Shown here piece by piece: positions 28,607 to 37,769 of a stretch of DNA of 64,000 bases. Source of the stretch: Acidimicrobiia bacterium (lineage in GTDB: Bacteria; Actinomycetota; Acidimicrobiia; IMCC26256; JAOSJL01). The notes below the pieces were generated by a model. It searched no databases. It saw nothing but the letters and a program-made list of their open reading frames with translations, and was not told the DNA's origin. Every line of letters begins with the position of its first letter. The first letter of the stretch is position 1. The translations under genes were made by a program, and so were the position numbers. The stretch spans positions 434,001-498,000 of the forward strand of contig JAOSJL010000001.1 in assembly GCA_027494115.1 (NCBI GenBank), in the 5' to 3' direction.

Positions 28607-28789
28607 ATGCTGACCAAGACTGAGCGCAAGTGGCTGGACGAGATCCGCAGGATCGGCATCGCAGGTGCCGGTGACCGCGGCCGTCTCCGCTCGCTGCGCG
28701 AAAAGGCCAGCAAGCGTGACGCCGCCATGATCGACCGGGTGTTCGCCCGCGCGGCCGCCGGCGAGGACGACGGCGAAGGCCTGAGCTGA
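28607..28789 (+). CDS. Small basic protein of unknown function (60 residues)
   Basis: Begins MLTKTERKWLDEIRRIGIAG, is rich in Arg/Lys/Asp, is predicted helical and ends acidic. Strong G/C bias at third codon positions and a GAGGAG ribosome-binding site upstream support a real gene. It ends 14 bases before the RNase D start and may be its operon partner. No family recognised. Confidence 0.6.
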   Translation: MLTKTERKWLDEIRRIGIAGAGDRGRLRSLREKASKRDAAMIDRVFARAAAGEDDGEGLS

Positions 28790-28803
28790 GTCAGATCCGC
28801 TGG

Positions 28804-29934
28804 GTGGACGACCCACCCGGTCTCGACGACGTCGTCGCGGCGATGCGCGACGAGCCGGTCTACGGGCTCGACACCGAATTCCACGGCGAGCGCAGCTACT
28901 TCCCGAAACTCGCCCTCCTCCAGTGCTCCTGGTCGAGCGGCATCGCGCTCATCGACCCACTCGCCGTCGACGTCGCGCCACTCGCCGAGATCCTCCAGGG
29001 TGACGCCACGATGGTCACCCACGCGGGCGATCAGGACCTGGCCATCCTGGAGCGCGCGACAGGTACACGCCCGACCCGCCTCTTCGACACTCAGGTAGCG
29101 GCGGGCTTCATCGGGATGGGTCAACCCGGACTGGCCGAACTCGTGCGTCGTGTGACCGGCGACGCGATGGCCAAGGGACAACAGCTCACCGACTGGACCC
29201 GGCGTCCACTCGACGACAACCAACGCCGCTACGCGGCCGCCGATGTCGAGTACCTGTTGGAGCTCCATGACGAACTATGGAGGAGTCTCGAGAAGGCCGA
29301 GCGTCTCGACTGGGCACTCGACGAGTGTGAAGAACTCCTGGAACGCGACCGCACGTCGCGGGATCCTGACACAGCGTGGTGGAAGATCAAGGGAAGCCGT
29401 CGGTTCCGGGGCGAAACGCGCCGCGTCGCCCAGTCGGTCGCGGCGTGGAGGGAGCGAACCGCCATGGAACGCGATCTCCCCGCACGCTTCGTCCTCTCCG
29501 ACCTGGCACTGGCGGGCATCGCTCAGCGCCGTCCCCAGAACGCGAAACAACTTCAAGGGATTCGCGGCCTCGACGGTCGCGGCCTCGGCGAACGGGCACA
29601 GCGTGAAGTCCTGAAGGCGGTCGAAGACGGCATCGCCCTGTCCGACAACGCGGTCATGCGCCCTCCTGCGGGTCAGGAACTCGACCGGTCGCTCGGTCCC
29701 GCTGCCAATGTCGTGCTCGCTTTCGCCAACCAGTGCGCAGCCGACCTGGATCTGCACTCGTCCGCCCTCGCGACACGTGCTGACGTGATCGACTACCTGC
29801 GCGACCGAACGGGTCGCCTGGCACACGGATGGCGCCACGAGGTCCTCGCGGAGCCGATCGAGCGGCTCCTCGACGGTTCGGCGGCACTCGGTCTGCGGGC
29901 CGAGGGCGGGTTACGACTGATCGACCTCGCTTAG
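28804..29934 (+). CDS. rnd: Ribonuclease D-like 3'-5' exonuclease
   Basis: 376 residues. DEDDy exonuclease motifs: Exo I YGLDTEFHGE, Exo II VTHAGDQDLAIL, Exo III RRYAAADVEYL (Tyr and Asp). An HRDC domain follows (ERTAMERDLPARFVLSDLAL; LQGIRGLDGRGLG) and a second helical domain completes the protein. Acts in 3' trimming of tRNA and other stable RNA. GTG start at 28804. Confidence 0.9.
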   Translation: MDDPPGLDDVVAAMRDEPVYGLDTEFHGERSYFPKLALLQCSWSSGIALIDPLAVDVAPLAEILQGDATMVTHAGDQDLAILERATGTRPTRLFDTQVAAGFIGMGQPGLAELVRRVTGDAMAKGQQLTDWTRRPLDDNQRRYAAADVEYLLELHDELWRSLEKAERLDWALDECEELLERDRTSRDPDTAWWKIKGSRRFRGETRRVAQSVAAWRERTAMERDLPARFVLSDLALAGIAQRRPQNAKQLQGIRGLDGRGLGERAQREVLKAVEDGIALSDNAVMRPPAGQELDRSLGPAANVVLAFANQCAADLDLHSSALATRADVIDYLRDRTGRLAHGWRHEVLAEPIERLLDGSAALGLRAEGGLRLIDLA

Positions 29935-29950
29935 AGGGACCAGAAGATCC

Positions 29951-31495
29951 ATGGGACATCGCATTCTCTTCTTCACCACCGACCAGCAACGCTACGACGC
30001 CCTCGGCTGCAACGGCGGGGGAATCGCGCGCACGCCGGTCGTCGACCGGATTTCCGAATCCGGGGTGAACTACCGCCGCGCCCACAATCAGAACGTCGTG
30101 TGCATGCCGGCGCGCTCCACGATCATCACCGGTCAGTACGTGTCGACACACGGTGTGTGGATGAATGGCGTACCGCTCCCGGTCGACCACCCGAACGTGG
30201 CACGCGTTCTCCACGACGCGGGCTACCGCACGGCGCTCTTCGGCAAGGCCCATTTCGAGCCGTATCTCGCGCCCGGAAACGACTTCTGGGAGTCGAACGC
30301 CGGAGCCGAGCACACCACCGGGCCCCACCGTGGCTTCGAGCGCATGGAACTGGCGAACCACACCCCCTGGGGGAACCTCCACTATCACCAGTGGCTGAAG
30401 CACGAACACCCTGACGCTCCCGCCGGCTTCTACCCGGTGCTCGACGCCGACATGCAGGTGAACGCAGCCGGCGGTGGCGACACGGATGCGATCCAGGTGA
30501 AGCGCAACCCGGTCGCGCGCAACGTGTACCACACGGACTGGACGGCAGACCGCGCCGTAGCGTGGCTCGACAGCCTCGACGATGACGACGACTGGTTCTG
30601 CTGGGTCAGCTTCCCCGACCCCCACCACCCGTGGGACCCGCCCGAGTCCGAGATCGGCCGTGTGCCCTGGCGCGACATCGACGTGCGCGACGGTTGGCTG
30701 CCTCCCGACGAGGCCCGGCGGGTGCTCGCCCAGAAGCCCCACCAGTGGCTCGACTACTACGAGGGACACGACGTCACGAACTACGAGGCGCCACCGAAGT
30801 TCGTGCCCGCGCAGATGACCGCCGACCAGGTACGCGAGATCGACGCCCTCACACACGTCGAGAACGAACTGATCGACGAGGCCTGCGGTCGGGTGGTCGA
30901 CGCCGTGACCCGACGCGGATGGAACGACACGACCGACATCTTCTACACGACCGACCACGGGGAACTCCAGGGCGACTTCGGTCTCATGTTCAAGGGGCCG
31001 TACCACGTCGACGCCATGATGAGGGTCCCGTTGGTCTGGCGACCAGCGCCCTCGACAGGCGCACAACCCGCGGAGGTCCTCGCACCTGTCGGACACCTCG
31101 ACCTCGCCCCGACGTTCTGTGCGGTCGCCGGGATCGACGTGCCCGACTGGATGGAGGGTCGTCCCCTCCCACTCGACGAGGCCGCGGCGAATGCGGACCA
31201 CCGTGAGCAGGTCTTGACCGAGTGGGACTGCGAAGTCGGCGGGCGCTCGGTGTCGCTGCGCACCGTGTACCGCGACGGGTGGGTCTGCACGACCTACGGT
31301 GCGACGGACCTCTTCGACGGTTCCGAGGGGGAGCTCTACAACGTCGCCGACGACCCTGCCCAACACCGCAACCTGTGGGATGAACCCGCGCAGCGGGCGA
31401 TGCGCGACGACCTCGTGGCAGTGATCCGCGAGTCGTTTCCTCCGGCGAGAAGCCCCGGATGGAGCCCGTCGCAGCGGTGTGAGCGCGCGAGTTGA
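29951..31495 (+). CDS. Sulfatase (formylglycine-type, arylsulfatase/phosphonate hydrolase-like)
   Basis: 514 residues. Metal-site motif LFFTTDQQRYDALGCNG at the N-terminus, sulfatase signature CMPARSTIITGQ with the Cys to be converted to formylglycine (C-x-P-x-R satisfied), then TDHGELQGD with metal-binding Asp-His and KGPYHVDAMMRVPL. No signal peptide, so probably cytoplasmic. The matching formylglycine-generating enzyme is not in the window. The 3' end abuts the VOC gene on the other strand. Confidence 0.87.
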   Translation: MGHRILFFTTDQQRYDALGCNGGGIARTPVVDRISESGVNYRRAHNQNVVCMPARSTIITGQYVSTHGVWMNGVPLPVDHPNVARVLHDAGYRTALFGKAHFEPYLAPGNDFWESNAGAEHTTGPHRGFERMELANHTPWGNLHYHQWLKHEHPDAPAGFYPVLDADMQVNAAGGGDTDAIQVKRNPVARNVYHTDWTADRAVAWLDSLDDDDDWFCWVSFPDPHHPWDPPESEIGRVPWRDIDVRDGWLPPDEARRVLAQKPHQWLDYYEGHDVTNYEAPPKFVPAQMTADQVREIDALTHVENELIDEACGRVVDAVTRRGWNDTTDIFYTTDHGELQGDFGLMFKGPYHVDAMMRVPLVWRPAPSTGAQPAEVLAPVGHLDLAPTFCAVAGIDVPDWMEGRPLPLDEAAANADHREQVLTEWDCEVGGRSVSLRTVYRDGWVCTTYGATDLFDGSEGELYNVADDPAQHRNLWDEPAQRAMRDDLVAVIRESFPPARSPGWSPSQRCERAS

Positions 31496-31496
31496 G

Positions 31497-31886
31497 TTAG
31501 CGGGTGTCGCGGCGGAGCGGATGGTCGTCGGGTACCTCGACGATCACCAGCAGGAGTCCGTCCGGATCCACGATGCGTGCTTCGCGCAACCCCCACGGCT
31601 TGTCGGTGGGTGGTTCGATGACCTCGACGCCGGAAGCCGCGAGGCGTTCGTACTCCCGGTCGACGTCGCGTACCTGCCACCAGAGGCCCACCCGGTCGCC
31701 CGGCGGCCTGTCGTCACTCCTGCCGGAGAGTTCCAGGTACCCGCCACCAGTGAAGAAGACCGCACCACGCGCCGCATCATCCCCAAACTCGCGAAACAGG
31801 TGCAGGCCCACGACCCGGGCGTAGAAGTCGAAGGACCGGTCGAAATCGGACGGGTGAAGCAGGACTCGACTCGCCAGCACCTCCAT
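31497..31886 (-). CDS. VOC/glyoxalase-family protein
   Basis: 129 residues with paired beta-alpha-beta-beta-beta modules: SRVLLHPSDFDRSFDFYARV at the start, FYARVVGLHLFREFGDD, and the terminal RIVDPDGLLLVIVE with a metal-binding Glu pattern. The ATG at 31886 was chosen over 31904 because a minus-strand TAGCAT -10 box at 31894-31899 leaves exactly seven bases to it. Could be a metal-dependent lyase, dioxygenase or resistance protein; the function is undefined. Confidence 0.78.
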   Translation of the reverse strand: MEVLASRVLLHPSDFDRSFDFYARVVGLHLFREFGDDAARGAVFFTGGGYLELSGRSDDRPPGDRVGLWWQVRDVDREYERLAASGVEVIEPPTDKPWGLREARIVDPDGLLLVIVEVPDDHPLRRDTR

Positions 31887-31893
31887 CCGGACG

Positions 31894-31899
31894 ATGCTA
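31894..31899 (-). promoter_or_regulatory. -10 box (TAGCAT) for the VOC gene, leaderless
   Basis: The minus-strand TAGCAT is seven bases upstream of the ATG at 31886 and lies next to the 59-bp repeat array. Confidence 0.45.
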
Positions 31900-31913
31900 C
31901 GCATTCCGCCGAC

Positions 31914-32114
31914 CTGCGCCACTTCTCCTCGTCTCGGGTTCCCTCTTCCTCGACTCGGGTGGCGCAGGATACCTGCGCCACTTCTCCTCGTCTCGGGTTC
32001 CCTCTTCCTCGACTCGGGTGGCGCAGGATACCTGCGCCACTTCTCCTCGTCTCGGTTTCCCTCTTCCTCGACTCGGGTGGCGCAGGATACCTGCGCCACT
32101 TCTCCTCGTCTCGG
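31914..32114. repeat. 59-bp tandem repeats with perfect hairpins between VOC and phoD
   Basis: Units begin at 31914, 31973, 32032 and 32091 (exact 59-base period): three full copies and a partial fourth ending near 32114. The copies are nearly identical; the third has TTT for GGT in one place. At each of the three junctions GTGGCGCAGG-ATA-CCTGCGCCAC forms a perfect 10-bp stem with a 3-base loop (about 31962-31984, 32021-32043, 32080-32102). The units abut with no spacer, so this is not CRISPR. The array fills the divergent promoter region and ends just before the phoD -10 box. Confidence 0.95.
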
Positions 32115-32115
32115 T

Positions 32116-32121
32116 TACGCT
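32116..32121 (+). promoter_or_regulatory. Putative -10 box (TACGCT) of phoD
   Basis: A TAnnnT hexamer directly after the last partial 59-bp repeat. The matching -35 position would fall inside the repeat. Transcription would begin near 32128, 34 bases before the phoD start. Confidence 0.4.
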
Positions 32122-32161
32122 GCGACCTTCGATTCGCTCGGGAGGCTGTCATGCGGCGGAG

Positions 32162-33760
32162 ATGCCGACGGGTCTGACGCGCCGGCGCTTTCTCGGCGCG
32201 TCGGCAGCTGCCGCTTTTTTCGCTGCGTGCAGTCGGGGCGGCGGCAGTGACGACGCGTCGCCGGCGAAGCCACCGCCGCTCGGCAGTGATCCGTTCACGC
32301 TCGGAGTCGCCTCGGGAGATCCCACGTCCGACTCCGTGGTGTTGTGGACCCGCCTGGCGCCGGTGCCGCTCGAGGGTGGAGGAATGCCCGACACCGACGT
32401 CGAGGTCGGCTGGCAGGTCGGCACCGACGAATCGTTGTCCGACGTCGTGGCCGAAGGCGTCGCACTCGCCGTTCCCGAGCTCGGTCATTCGCTACACGTC
32501 GACGCCGTCGGCCTCGGTGCTGACCGGCACTACTGGTACCGCTTCTTCGTCGGCGACTGGGAGACGCAGATCGCGCGGACGCGCACGATGCCAAAGCCGG
32601 ATGCATCGCCCGAGAGGCTCCGCTTCGGCCAGGTGTCGTGCCAGAACTACGACGCCGCCTTCTTCACGGCCTACACCGATCTGGCCGCTCACGACCCGGA
32701 TCTCGTCGTGCACTGCGGCGACTACATCTACGAGCGACCGTCGACTGACGCCGGTGAAGGTTTCGAGGAGATCGTCGTGCGCGACGACCCGGTTCCCGAG
32801 GCGCTCGACATCGACGGCTATCGCAACCGTTACGGCCTCTACAAGCAGGATGAGAACCTACTCGCCGCGCACGCCGTCGCTCCGTGGCTCGTGACCTGGG
32901 ACGACCACGAGGTCGAGAACAACTACACGAGTGACAGCCCCGAAGCCGACAGCGAGACTCCCGACCGGGAGTCGTTTCTCGCACGGCGTGCCGCGGCCTA
33001 CCAGGCCTGGTGGGAACACATGCCTGTGCGGATGGAGGCACCCGTGGGCCCGGATCTGGCCATCTACCGCCGAACCTCCTTCGGTGATCTCGCGCGCTTT
33101 CTCGTGCTCGACACGCGCCAGTACCGCACACCGCAGACGTGCGGCGATCCGGATATCCCGATCGGCGATGTGGGCCCCCGCTGCGACGCCGCCTTCGATC
33201 CCGCCACGACCGTGTTCGGCCCGGAACAAGAGCAGTGGATCGACGACGAACTGGGTACGTCACCCGCTCTCTGGAACATCCTCGTCCAACAGATCGTCAT
33301 GCAGCAGTGGCGCTTCGCTCCGGGCAACGCCGCGTGGAACCTCGACCAGTGGGACGGGTACCCGGCCGCGCGGGATCGCCTGTTGGCCACGATACGCGAC
33401 AGCGGCGCGCCGAACCCTGTCGTCCTGACCGGTGACGTGCACTCGAGTTGGGTCGGCGGGCTCGTCGAGGACTTCGACGATCCCGAATCACCGACGCTGG
33501 GTACGGAGTTCGTCGCGCCCGGCATCTCGTCGGATCCGGGCGCCGTGGCCGCTGTTGTCGACACGGTGCTCGCGAACAGCCCACACATTGCCTGGGCAGA
33601 AGCGATGCACAGGGGCTGGGTCTTCCACGACGTCACAAGGGACACCTGGACCACGGAGTACCGGCTGGTCGACAACGCCGAGGTGGAGGAATCGCCGGTG
33701 ACGACGGCATCCGCGTGGTCGCTGTCCGCCGGCACCGGCAAGGCAGCGATCGCGCGATGA
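32162..33760 (+). CDS. phoD: PhoD-family alkaline phosphatase/phosphodiesterase, Tat-exported lipoprotein
   Basis: 532 residues. Twin-arginine signal LTRRRFLGASAAAAFFAACS with a lipobox Cys. The PhoD N-terminal domain is DPFTLGVASGDPTSDSVVLW. Metal-site motifs are HCGDYIYE, WDDHEVENNY, VLDTRQYR and LTGDVHSSW. It releases phosphate from organic phosphoesters outside the cell, fitting the phosphate genes at the left of the window. ATG at 32162. No PHO box was seen upstream; the region is occupied by the 59-bp repeats. Confidence 0.92.
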   Translation: MPTGLTRRRFLGASAAAAFFAACSRGGGSDDASPAKPPPLGSDPFTLGVASGDPTSDSVVLWTRLAPVPLEGGGMPDTDVEVGWQVGTDESLSDVVAEGVALAVPELGHSLHVDAVGLGADRHYWYRFFVGDWETQIARTRTMPKPDASPERLRFGQVSCQNYDAAFFTAYTDLAAHDPDLVVHCGDYIYERPSTDAGEGFEEIVVRDDPVPEALDIDGYRNRYGLYKQDENLLAAHAVAPWLVTWDDHEVENNYTSDSPEADSETPDRESFLARRAAAYQAWWEHMPVRMEAPVGPDLAIYRRTSFGDLARFLVLDTRQYRTPQTCGDPDIPIGDVGPRCDAAFDPATTVFGPEQEQWIDDELGTSPALWNILVQQIVMQQWRFAPGNAAWNLDQWDGYPAARDRLLATIRDSGAPNPVVLTGDVHSSWVGGLVEDFDDPESPTLGTEFVAPGISSDPGAVAAVVDTVLANSPHIAWAEAMHRGWVFHDVTRDTWTTEYRLVDNAEVEESPVTTASAWSLSAGTGKAAIAR

Positions 33761-33793
33761 TGCGGCCCTACAGACAGATCGCATGGAGGCGAC

Positions 33794-34156
33794 ATGGCTG
33801 AACGTGTGGGGACGGTGTCGGCGGTTGTCATCAACGTTCGGGATCTCGAGAAGGAACAGAAGTTCTGGATGGAGTTCCTCGGTGTCGGGGTGGCCCGCGA
33901 GGTGCCGGGCTTCTTCGTGTGGCTCGAACCACAGCACAAGGGTGGGATCTCGGTTGCGCTCCAACTCGCCGAAGAGATCCCCGAGGTTCGTAACCCCGTT
34001 CATCTCGACAACGCCGTCCACGATCTCGAGACTGCCGCTGCACGGATCGTGGAGCTCGGCGGCAGTTTCGTCGAGGACCACGAGATCTTCGGCTTCTCCT
34101 GGAAGGTGATGGCCGACCCGGAGGGCAACGAGTTCTGTATCGCCCAGGCTGAGTAG
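33794..34156 (+). CDS. VOC/glyoxalase-family protein
   Basis: 120 residues. Typical modules VSAVVINVRDLEKEQKFWME and MADPEGNEFCIAQAE at the C-terminus, where the Glu/His-type metal site usually lies. 33 bases after phoD on the same strand, possibly co-transcribed. Function undefined. Confidence 0.8.
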   Translation: MAERVGTVSAVVINVRDLEKEQKFWMEFLGVGVAREVPGFFVWLEPQHKGGISVALQLAEEIPEVRNPVHLDNAVHDLETAAARIVELGGSFVEDHEIFGFSWKVMADPEGNEFCIAQAE

Positions 34157-34170
34157 AGGAAGAGCCGTCG

Positions 34171-36074
34171 CTACAGCTCGACCTGGATCCCCGCCTCGAA
34201 GATGCGGTCCGGCGGTAGATGGAAGTACGACGCGGCGCTCGACGCGTTTCGGCTCATGAAGACGTAGAGGTGTTCCCTCCACCGCACCATCCCCGGCCTC
34301 GCGGTCGCCAGCACCGTCTCCTTGCCGAGGAAGTACGTCGTGTCGGCATCGCTCACACCCAGCCGCTCCAGGGCACGCGGCACGTCAGGGCTCTCCATGA
34401 AGCCGTAGTGCAGCGCGACCTCGCGGATCCCGTGGCCGAGCTCCCGCGTCTCCACGCGGCGTACGGGGTGGACCCGGGGGACGTCGTCGGTGACGATCGA
34501 CACGACGAGGACATCCTTGTGCAACACCTTGTTGTGCCGGAAGTTTGCGAGCAATGCAGGCGGTGTGGTGCCGGCGACGCTGTACATGTAGACGGCCGTG
34601 CCCGCGACTCGCTCGTGGTCGCCCTTCACGGCGCTGCTGATGAAGCGGGCGAGATCGGTCTGTCGGCGCTGGATGCGCTCGCCCACCAGACGGCGCCCGG
34701 TGTGCCAGGTCGTGAGCAACGTGAACACGATGAGACCGACGGCGAGCGGAAACCAACCGCCGTGGGGGATCTTGGGCAGGTTGGCGCCGAAGAAGGCCAG
34801 GTCGACGACGAGGAACGCACCGCACACCGTGACGGCCGCAGCCAGTGACCATTTGAAGACCTCGCGGGCCACCACGAAGAACAACACCGTCGTGATCACC
34901 ATGGTCGTGGTGACGGCCACGCCGTAGGCGGCGGCCAGCCCGGACGACTCCTTGAAGCCGATCACGAGGCCGACACACGCGATCATCAGCACCCAGTTGA
35001 CCGCGGGAACGTAGATCTGTCCCACCTCGCTGGCCGACGTGTGAATGATCTTCAGGCGCGGGAATACCCCAGCTGGGCGGCCTGACGCGTCAACGAGAAC
35101 GCGCCGGATATCAGCGCCTGGGATGCGATCACCGTCGCCATCGTCGCGAGGACGACGAGCGGGTAGAGGCCCCACTCGGGGGCCATCCGGTAGAAGGGGT
35201 TGTCGATCGCGGACGGCTCGTTGATGAGGAGCGCGCCCTGCCCGAAGTAGTTGAGCAGAAGGCCGGGGAGAACGAGCACGAACCAGCTGATGGCGATCGG
35301 ACCGTGACCGAAGTGACCCATGTCGGCGTACAAAGCCTCCCCACCCGTGACGACGAGGAACACCGACCCGAGCGCGAGGAAACCCGTCCACGAGTTGTCG
35401 GCGAAGAACTGAACGGCATACGTCGGGCTGATCGCACGCAGAACGTCGGGGTGCTGCACGATCTCGATCGCCCCCAGGGTTCCGATCACCACGAACCACA
35501 CGATCATGATCGGCCCGAACACACGTCCGACGACGCCGGTCCCCCAGCGTTGCGCGGCGAAGAGCCCGATGAGGATCACGACTGAGATCGGGATCACGAG
35601 ATCCTCGAGTCCGGGGGTGGCGACCTGGGTTCCTTCCACGGCGCTCAGTACCGAGATGGCCGGCGTGATCATTCCGTCGCCGTACAACAACGCCGTTCCG
35701 AAGAGACCGACGAGGATCAGCGCCCACCGTCGTCGTCGACCGTTGCCCTCGCGGGGAGTGCGAGGGGTCACCAGCGACGTGAGGGCGAGGATCCCTCCCT
35801 CGCCCTCGTTGTCGGCTCTCATGACGAACACGAGGTACTTGAGGGTGATCACGATGATCAGCGACCAGAAGATGAGCGACAACAGACCGAGGACGTTGGC
35901 GTCGACGACCGCGATCTCGTGCCCGGATCCCTCGAACGATTCGCGCAGTGCGTACAGGGGGCTGGTTCCGATGTCGCCGTACACGACCCCGAGCGCACCC
36001 AGCGACAGCAAGGCCGTGTACGAGGAGGCCCGTGGCTTGTTGGCGCGCGCTTGCTCCGTCATCGCTCCCGACAC
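34171..36074 (-). CDS. kup: Kup-family K+ uptake permease (one frame break)
   Basis: A proton-coupled potassium transporter. The start region has the Kup signature [37 protein letters not shown] and [13 protein letters not shown] also mark the family. The 12-helix core is followed by a soluble C-terminal domain ([20 protein letters not shown]). The frame breaks near 35066, where a T is missing from the minus-strand run (needed [14 protein letters not shown]). Restored length 634 residues, normal for Kup. The start is at 36074 or four codons later at 36062. Confidence 0.92.
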
Positions 36075-36164
36075 CGCCTCACAGAGGCTGCATCATGCAC
36101 CCGCGAGAGGCCCGGGACAGAATCCCCGCCCGACGGACGGCGAAGCCCGGACCGACATGGGACC

Positions 36165-36990
36165 ATGCAGGGCGTGACGCCTCCCGAATGGTTCCAGGAC
36201 GCTCTGGCCGCGCCCTCCGACAGCGACACCGTCGAGGTCGACGGTTGCCCTGTCCACGCCCAGCGCTGGGGAGAACCCGACCGTCCCGGCATCGTGCTGG
36301 TGCACGGCGGCGGTGCCAACTCGCACTGGTGGGATCACGTCGCGCCACTGGTTGCCCAGAACGAGTACCGGGTGGCGGCGATCGACCTCTCGGGCCACGG
36401 TGACAGCGGTCGACGCGAGCACTACGTCCACGAGACCTGGGCGACAGAGGTGCTCGCCGTGGCCGAGCAGGCCGGGATCACCGGACCGCCGATCGTCATC
36501 GCCCACAGCATGGGTGGGTGGGTCGCCATCACCGCGGCGGCGGAGTTCGGCGATCGACTCGCCGGGATCATGATTCTCGACACGCCGGTCTGGCGGCTCG
36601 CCCCGGAGGAACAGGCCGCGAAGCGAAAAAGAGGCGTTCGGGCCGCTGCGCACCTATCCCACGCTCGAAGCGGCTCTCGAGAAGTACCGCACGGTCCCGG
36701 ACCAACCCACGTCGCTTCCGTTCATCATCGACCACGTTGCGCGGGAATCGCTTCGACGCACCGATGACGGATGGACGTGGAAGTTCGATCCCAGCATCTT
36801 CAGCTTCCGGTTTCCGACCGGTGACAGCCTCCAGCGAGTGAAGAGCCGCGTGGCGCTGTTCCGATCGGAGTTCGGGCTCGTGACCCCCGACATCGGCGAC
36901 TACATGTACGAGCAACTCGGACGCGTGGCCCCCGTCATCGAGATTCCGCTGGCGTGGCACCACGTGATGCTCGATCAGCCACTCCCCTGA
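36165..36990 (+). CDS. Alpha/beta-hydrolase (one frame break)
   Basis: 274 residues after removing one A from the A5 run near 36626. Oxyanion motif VHGGGANSHWWDHVAP, nucleophile Ser in IAHSMGGWVA, catalytic Asp likely in the LFRSEFGLVTPD region, and His in WHHVMLDQP. Lid region about 150-200. ATG at 36165. Substrate unknown. Confidence 0.82.
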
Positions 36991-37009
36991 TTGCCGGCCT
37001 CCGGACTCT

Positions 37010-37149
37010 GCTCGCGGACTGGGAGCACTCCGCACCGTACCGACGGGCCTGACCCGAACGGCCCGGACACGCGGCATCTCCGTCATGCGCGCCGACGCGT
37101 CGAGTGCCGCGACGGCGTTGGTGTAGACCGGAGGCTCCGTCTCACCCAC
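37010..37149 (-). CDS. Possible small protein gene, uncertain
   Basis: A minus-strand frame from ATG 37149 reads VYTNAVAALDASARMTEMPR and continues with plausible codon bias until about 37010. It then runs into the antisense of the hydrolase without a good stop. It could be a short gene with another missing base, or chance. No family recognised. Confidence 0.2.
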
Positions 37150-37166
37150 TTCGAAGGTGTCGTTTC

Positions 37167-37769
37167 GTGACCGAACCCCGCCGGGCTGACAAGACCGACC
37201 GCGCAGCGGCTGCTGCCACCCTGGGCGCCGCGTTCCTCGCGGATCCGCTCATGTCGTGGATACGTCGCTCCAACGCGGGAGAGCGGCATCTGCGGGCGTA
37301 CTTCCGCGCGGAACTCGGCGCTGTTCTCAGCGATTCTGACCACCTCACATTCGTCACGCCGGATGTCGCAGCCGTCGCCATGTGGCGCGATGTGGACAAG
37401 TGGAAGCCGGGCTTCACCGAGATAGTCCGCATGTTGCCCGCGGGACTGCGGGGGTTCCGCTCCCGAGCGGGCATCAGGGCCATCCAGCGGATCGAGAAGG
37501 CGCACCCGCGCGAGCACCACTACTACCTCGAGACACTGGGAACCCACCCCGGCCGACAGGGCGAAGGGCTCGGCGGGTCACTCGTGAGCGTGATGACCGA
37601 CAGAGCAGATGCCGAAGGTCTTCCCTGCTACCTCGAGAGCTCGAACCCGGAAAACGAGCCCTTCTACATGCGCAAAGGTTTCGAGGTCCGCGAGGAACTC
37701 GATCTCGGCAAGGGCGCCCCGGTCTTTCGAACCATGTGGCGCGAACCCCGCGAGCCCGATCAGTCGTAG
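37167..37769 (+). CDS. GNAT-family N-acetyltransferase
   Basis: 200 residues. The acetyl-CoA loop is ETLGTHPGRQGEGLGGSL (the Q-x-x-G-x-G pattern is satisfied), followed by CYLESSNPENEPFYMRKGFE, typical of GNAT motif B. GTG at 37167 was chosen; an upstream in-frame extension has poor coding character. The 3' end overlaps the convergent PafC-like gene by ten bases. Confidence 0.85.
   Translation: MTEPRRADKTDRAAAAATLGAAFLADPLMSWIRRSNAGERHLRAYFRAELGAVLSDSDHLTFVTPDVAAVAMWRDVDKWKPGFTEIVRMLPAGLRGFRSRAGIRAIQRIEKAHPREHHYYLETLGTHPGRQGEGLGGSLVSVMTDRADAEGLPCYLESSNPENEPFYMRKGFEVREELDLGKGAPVFRTMWREPREPDQS

Noticed and set aside
31914..32114. CRISPR array
   Set aside because: The 59-base units are contiguous with no unique spacers, there are no cas genes, and the repeats have changes shared with the whole unit.
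31544..32488. Long minus-strand ORF running through the 59-bp repeats
   Set aside because: 59 is not a multiple of three, so the reading changes frame at each unit; the real VOC gene is in another frame and the peptide is low complexity.
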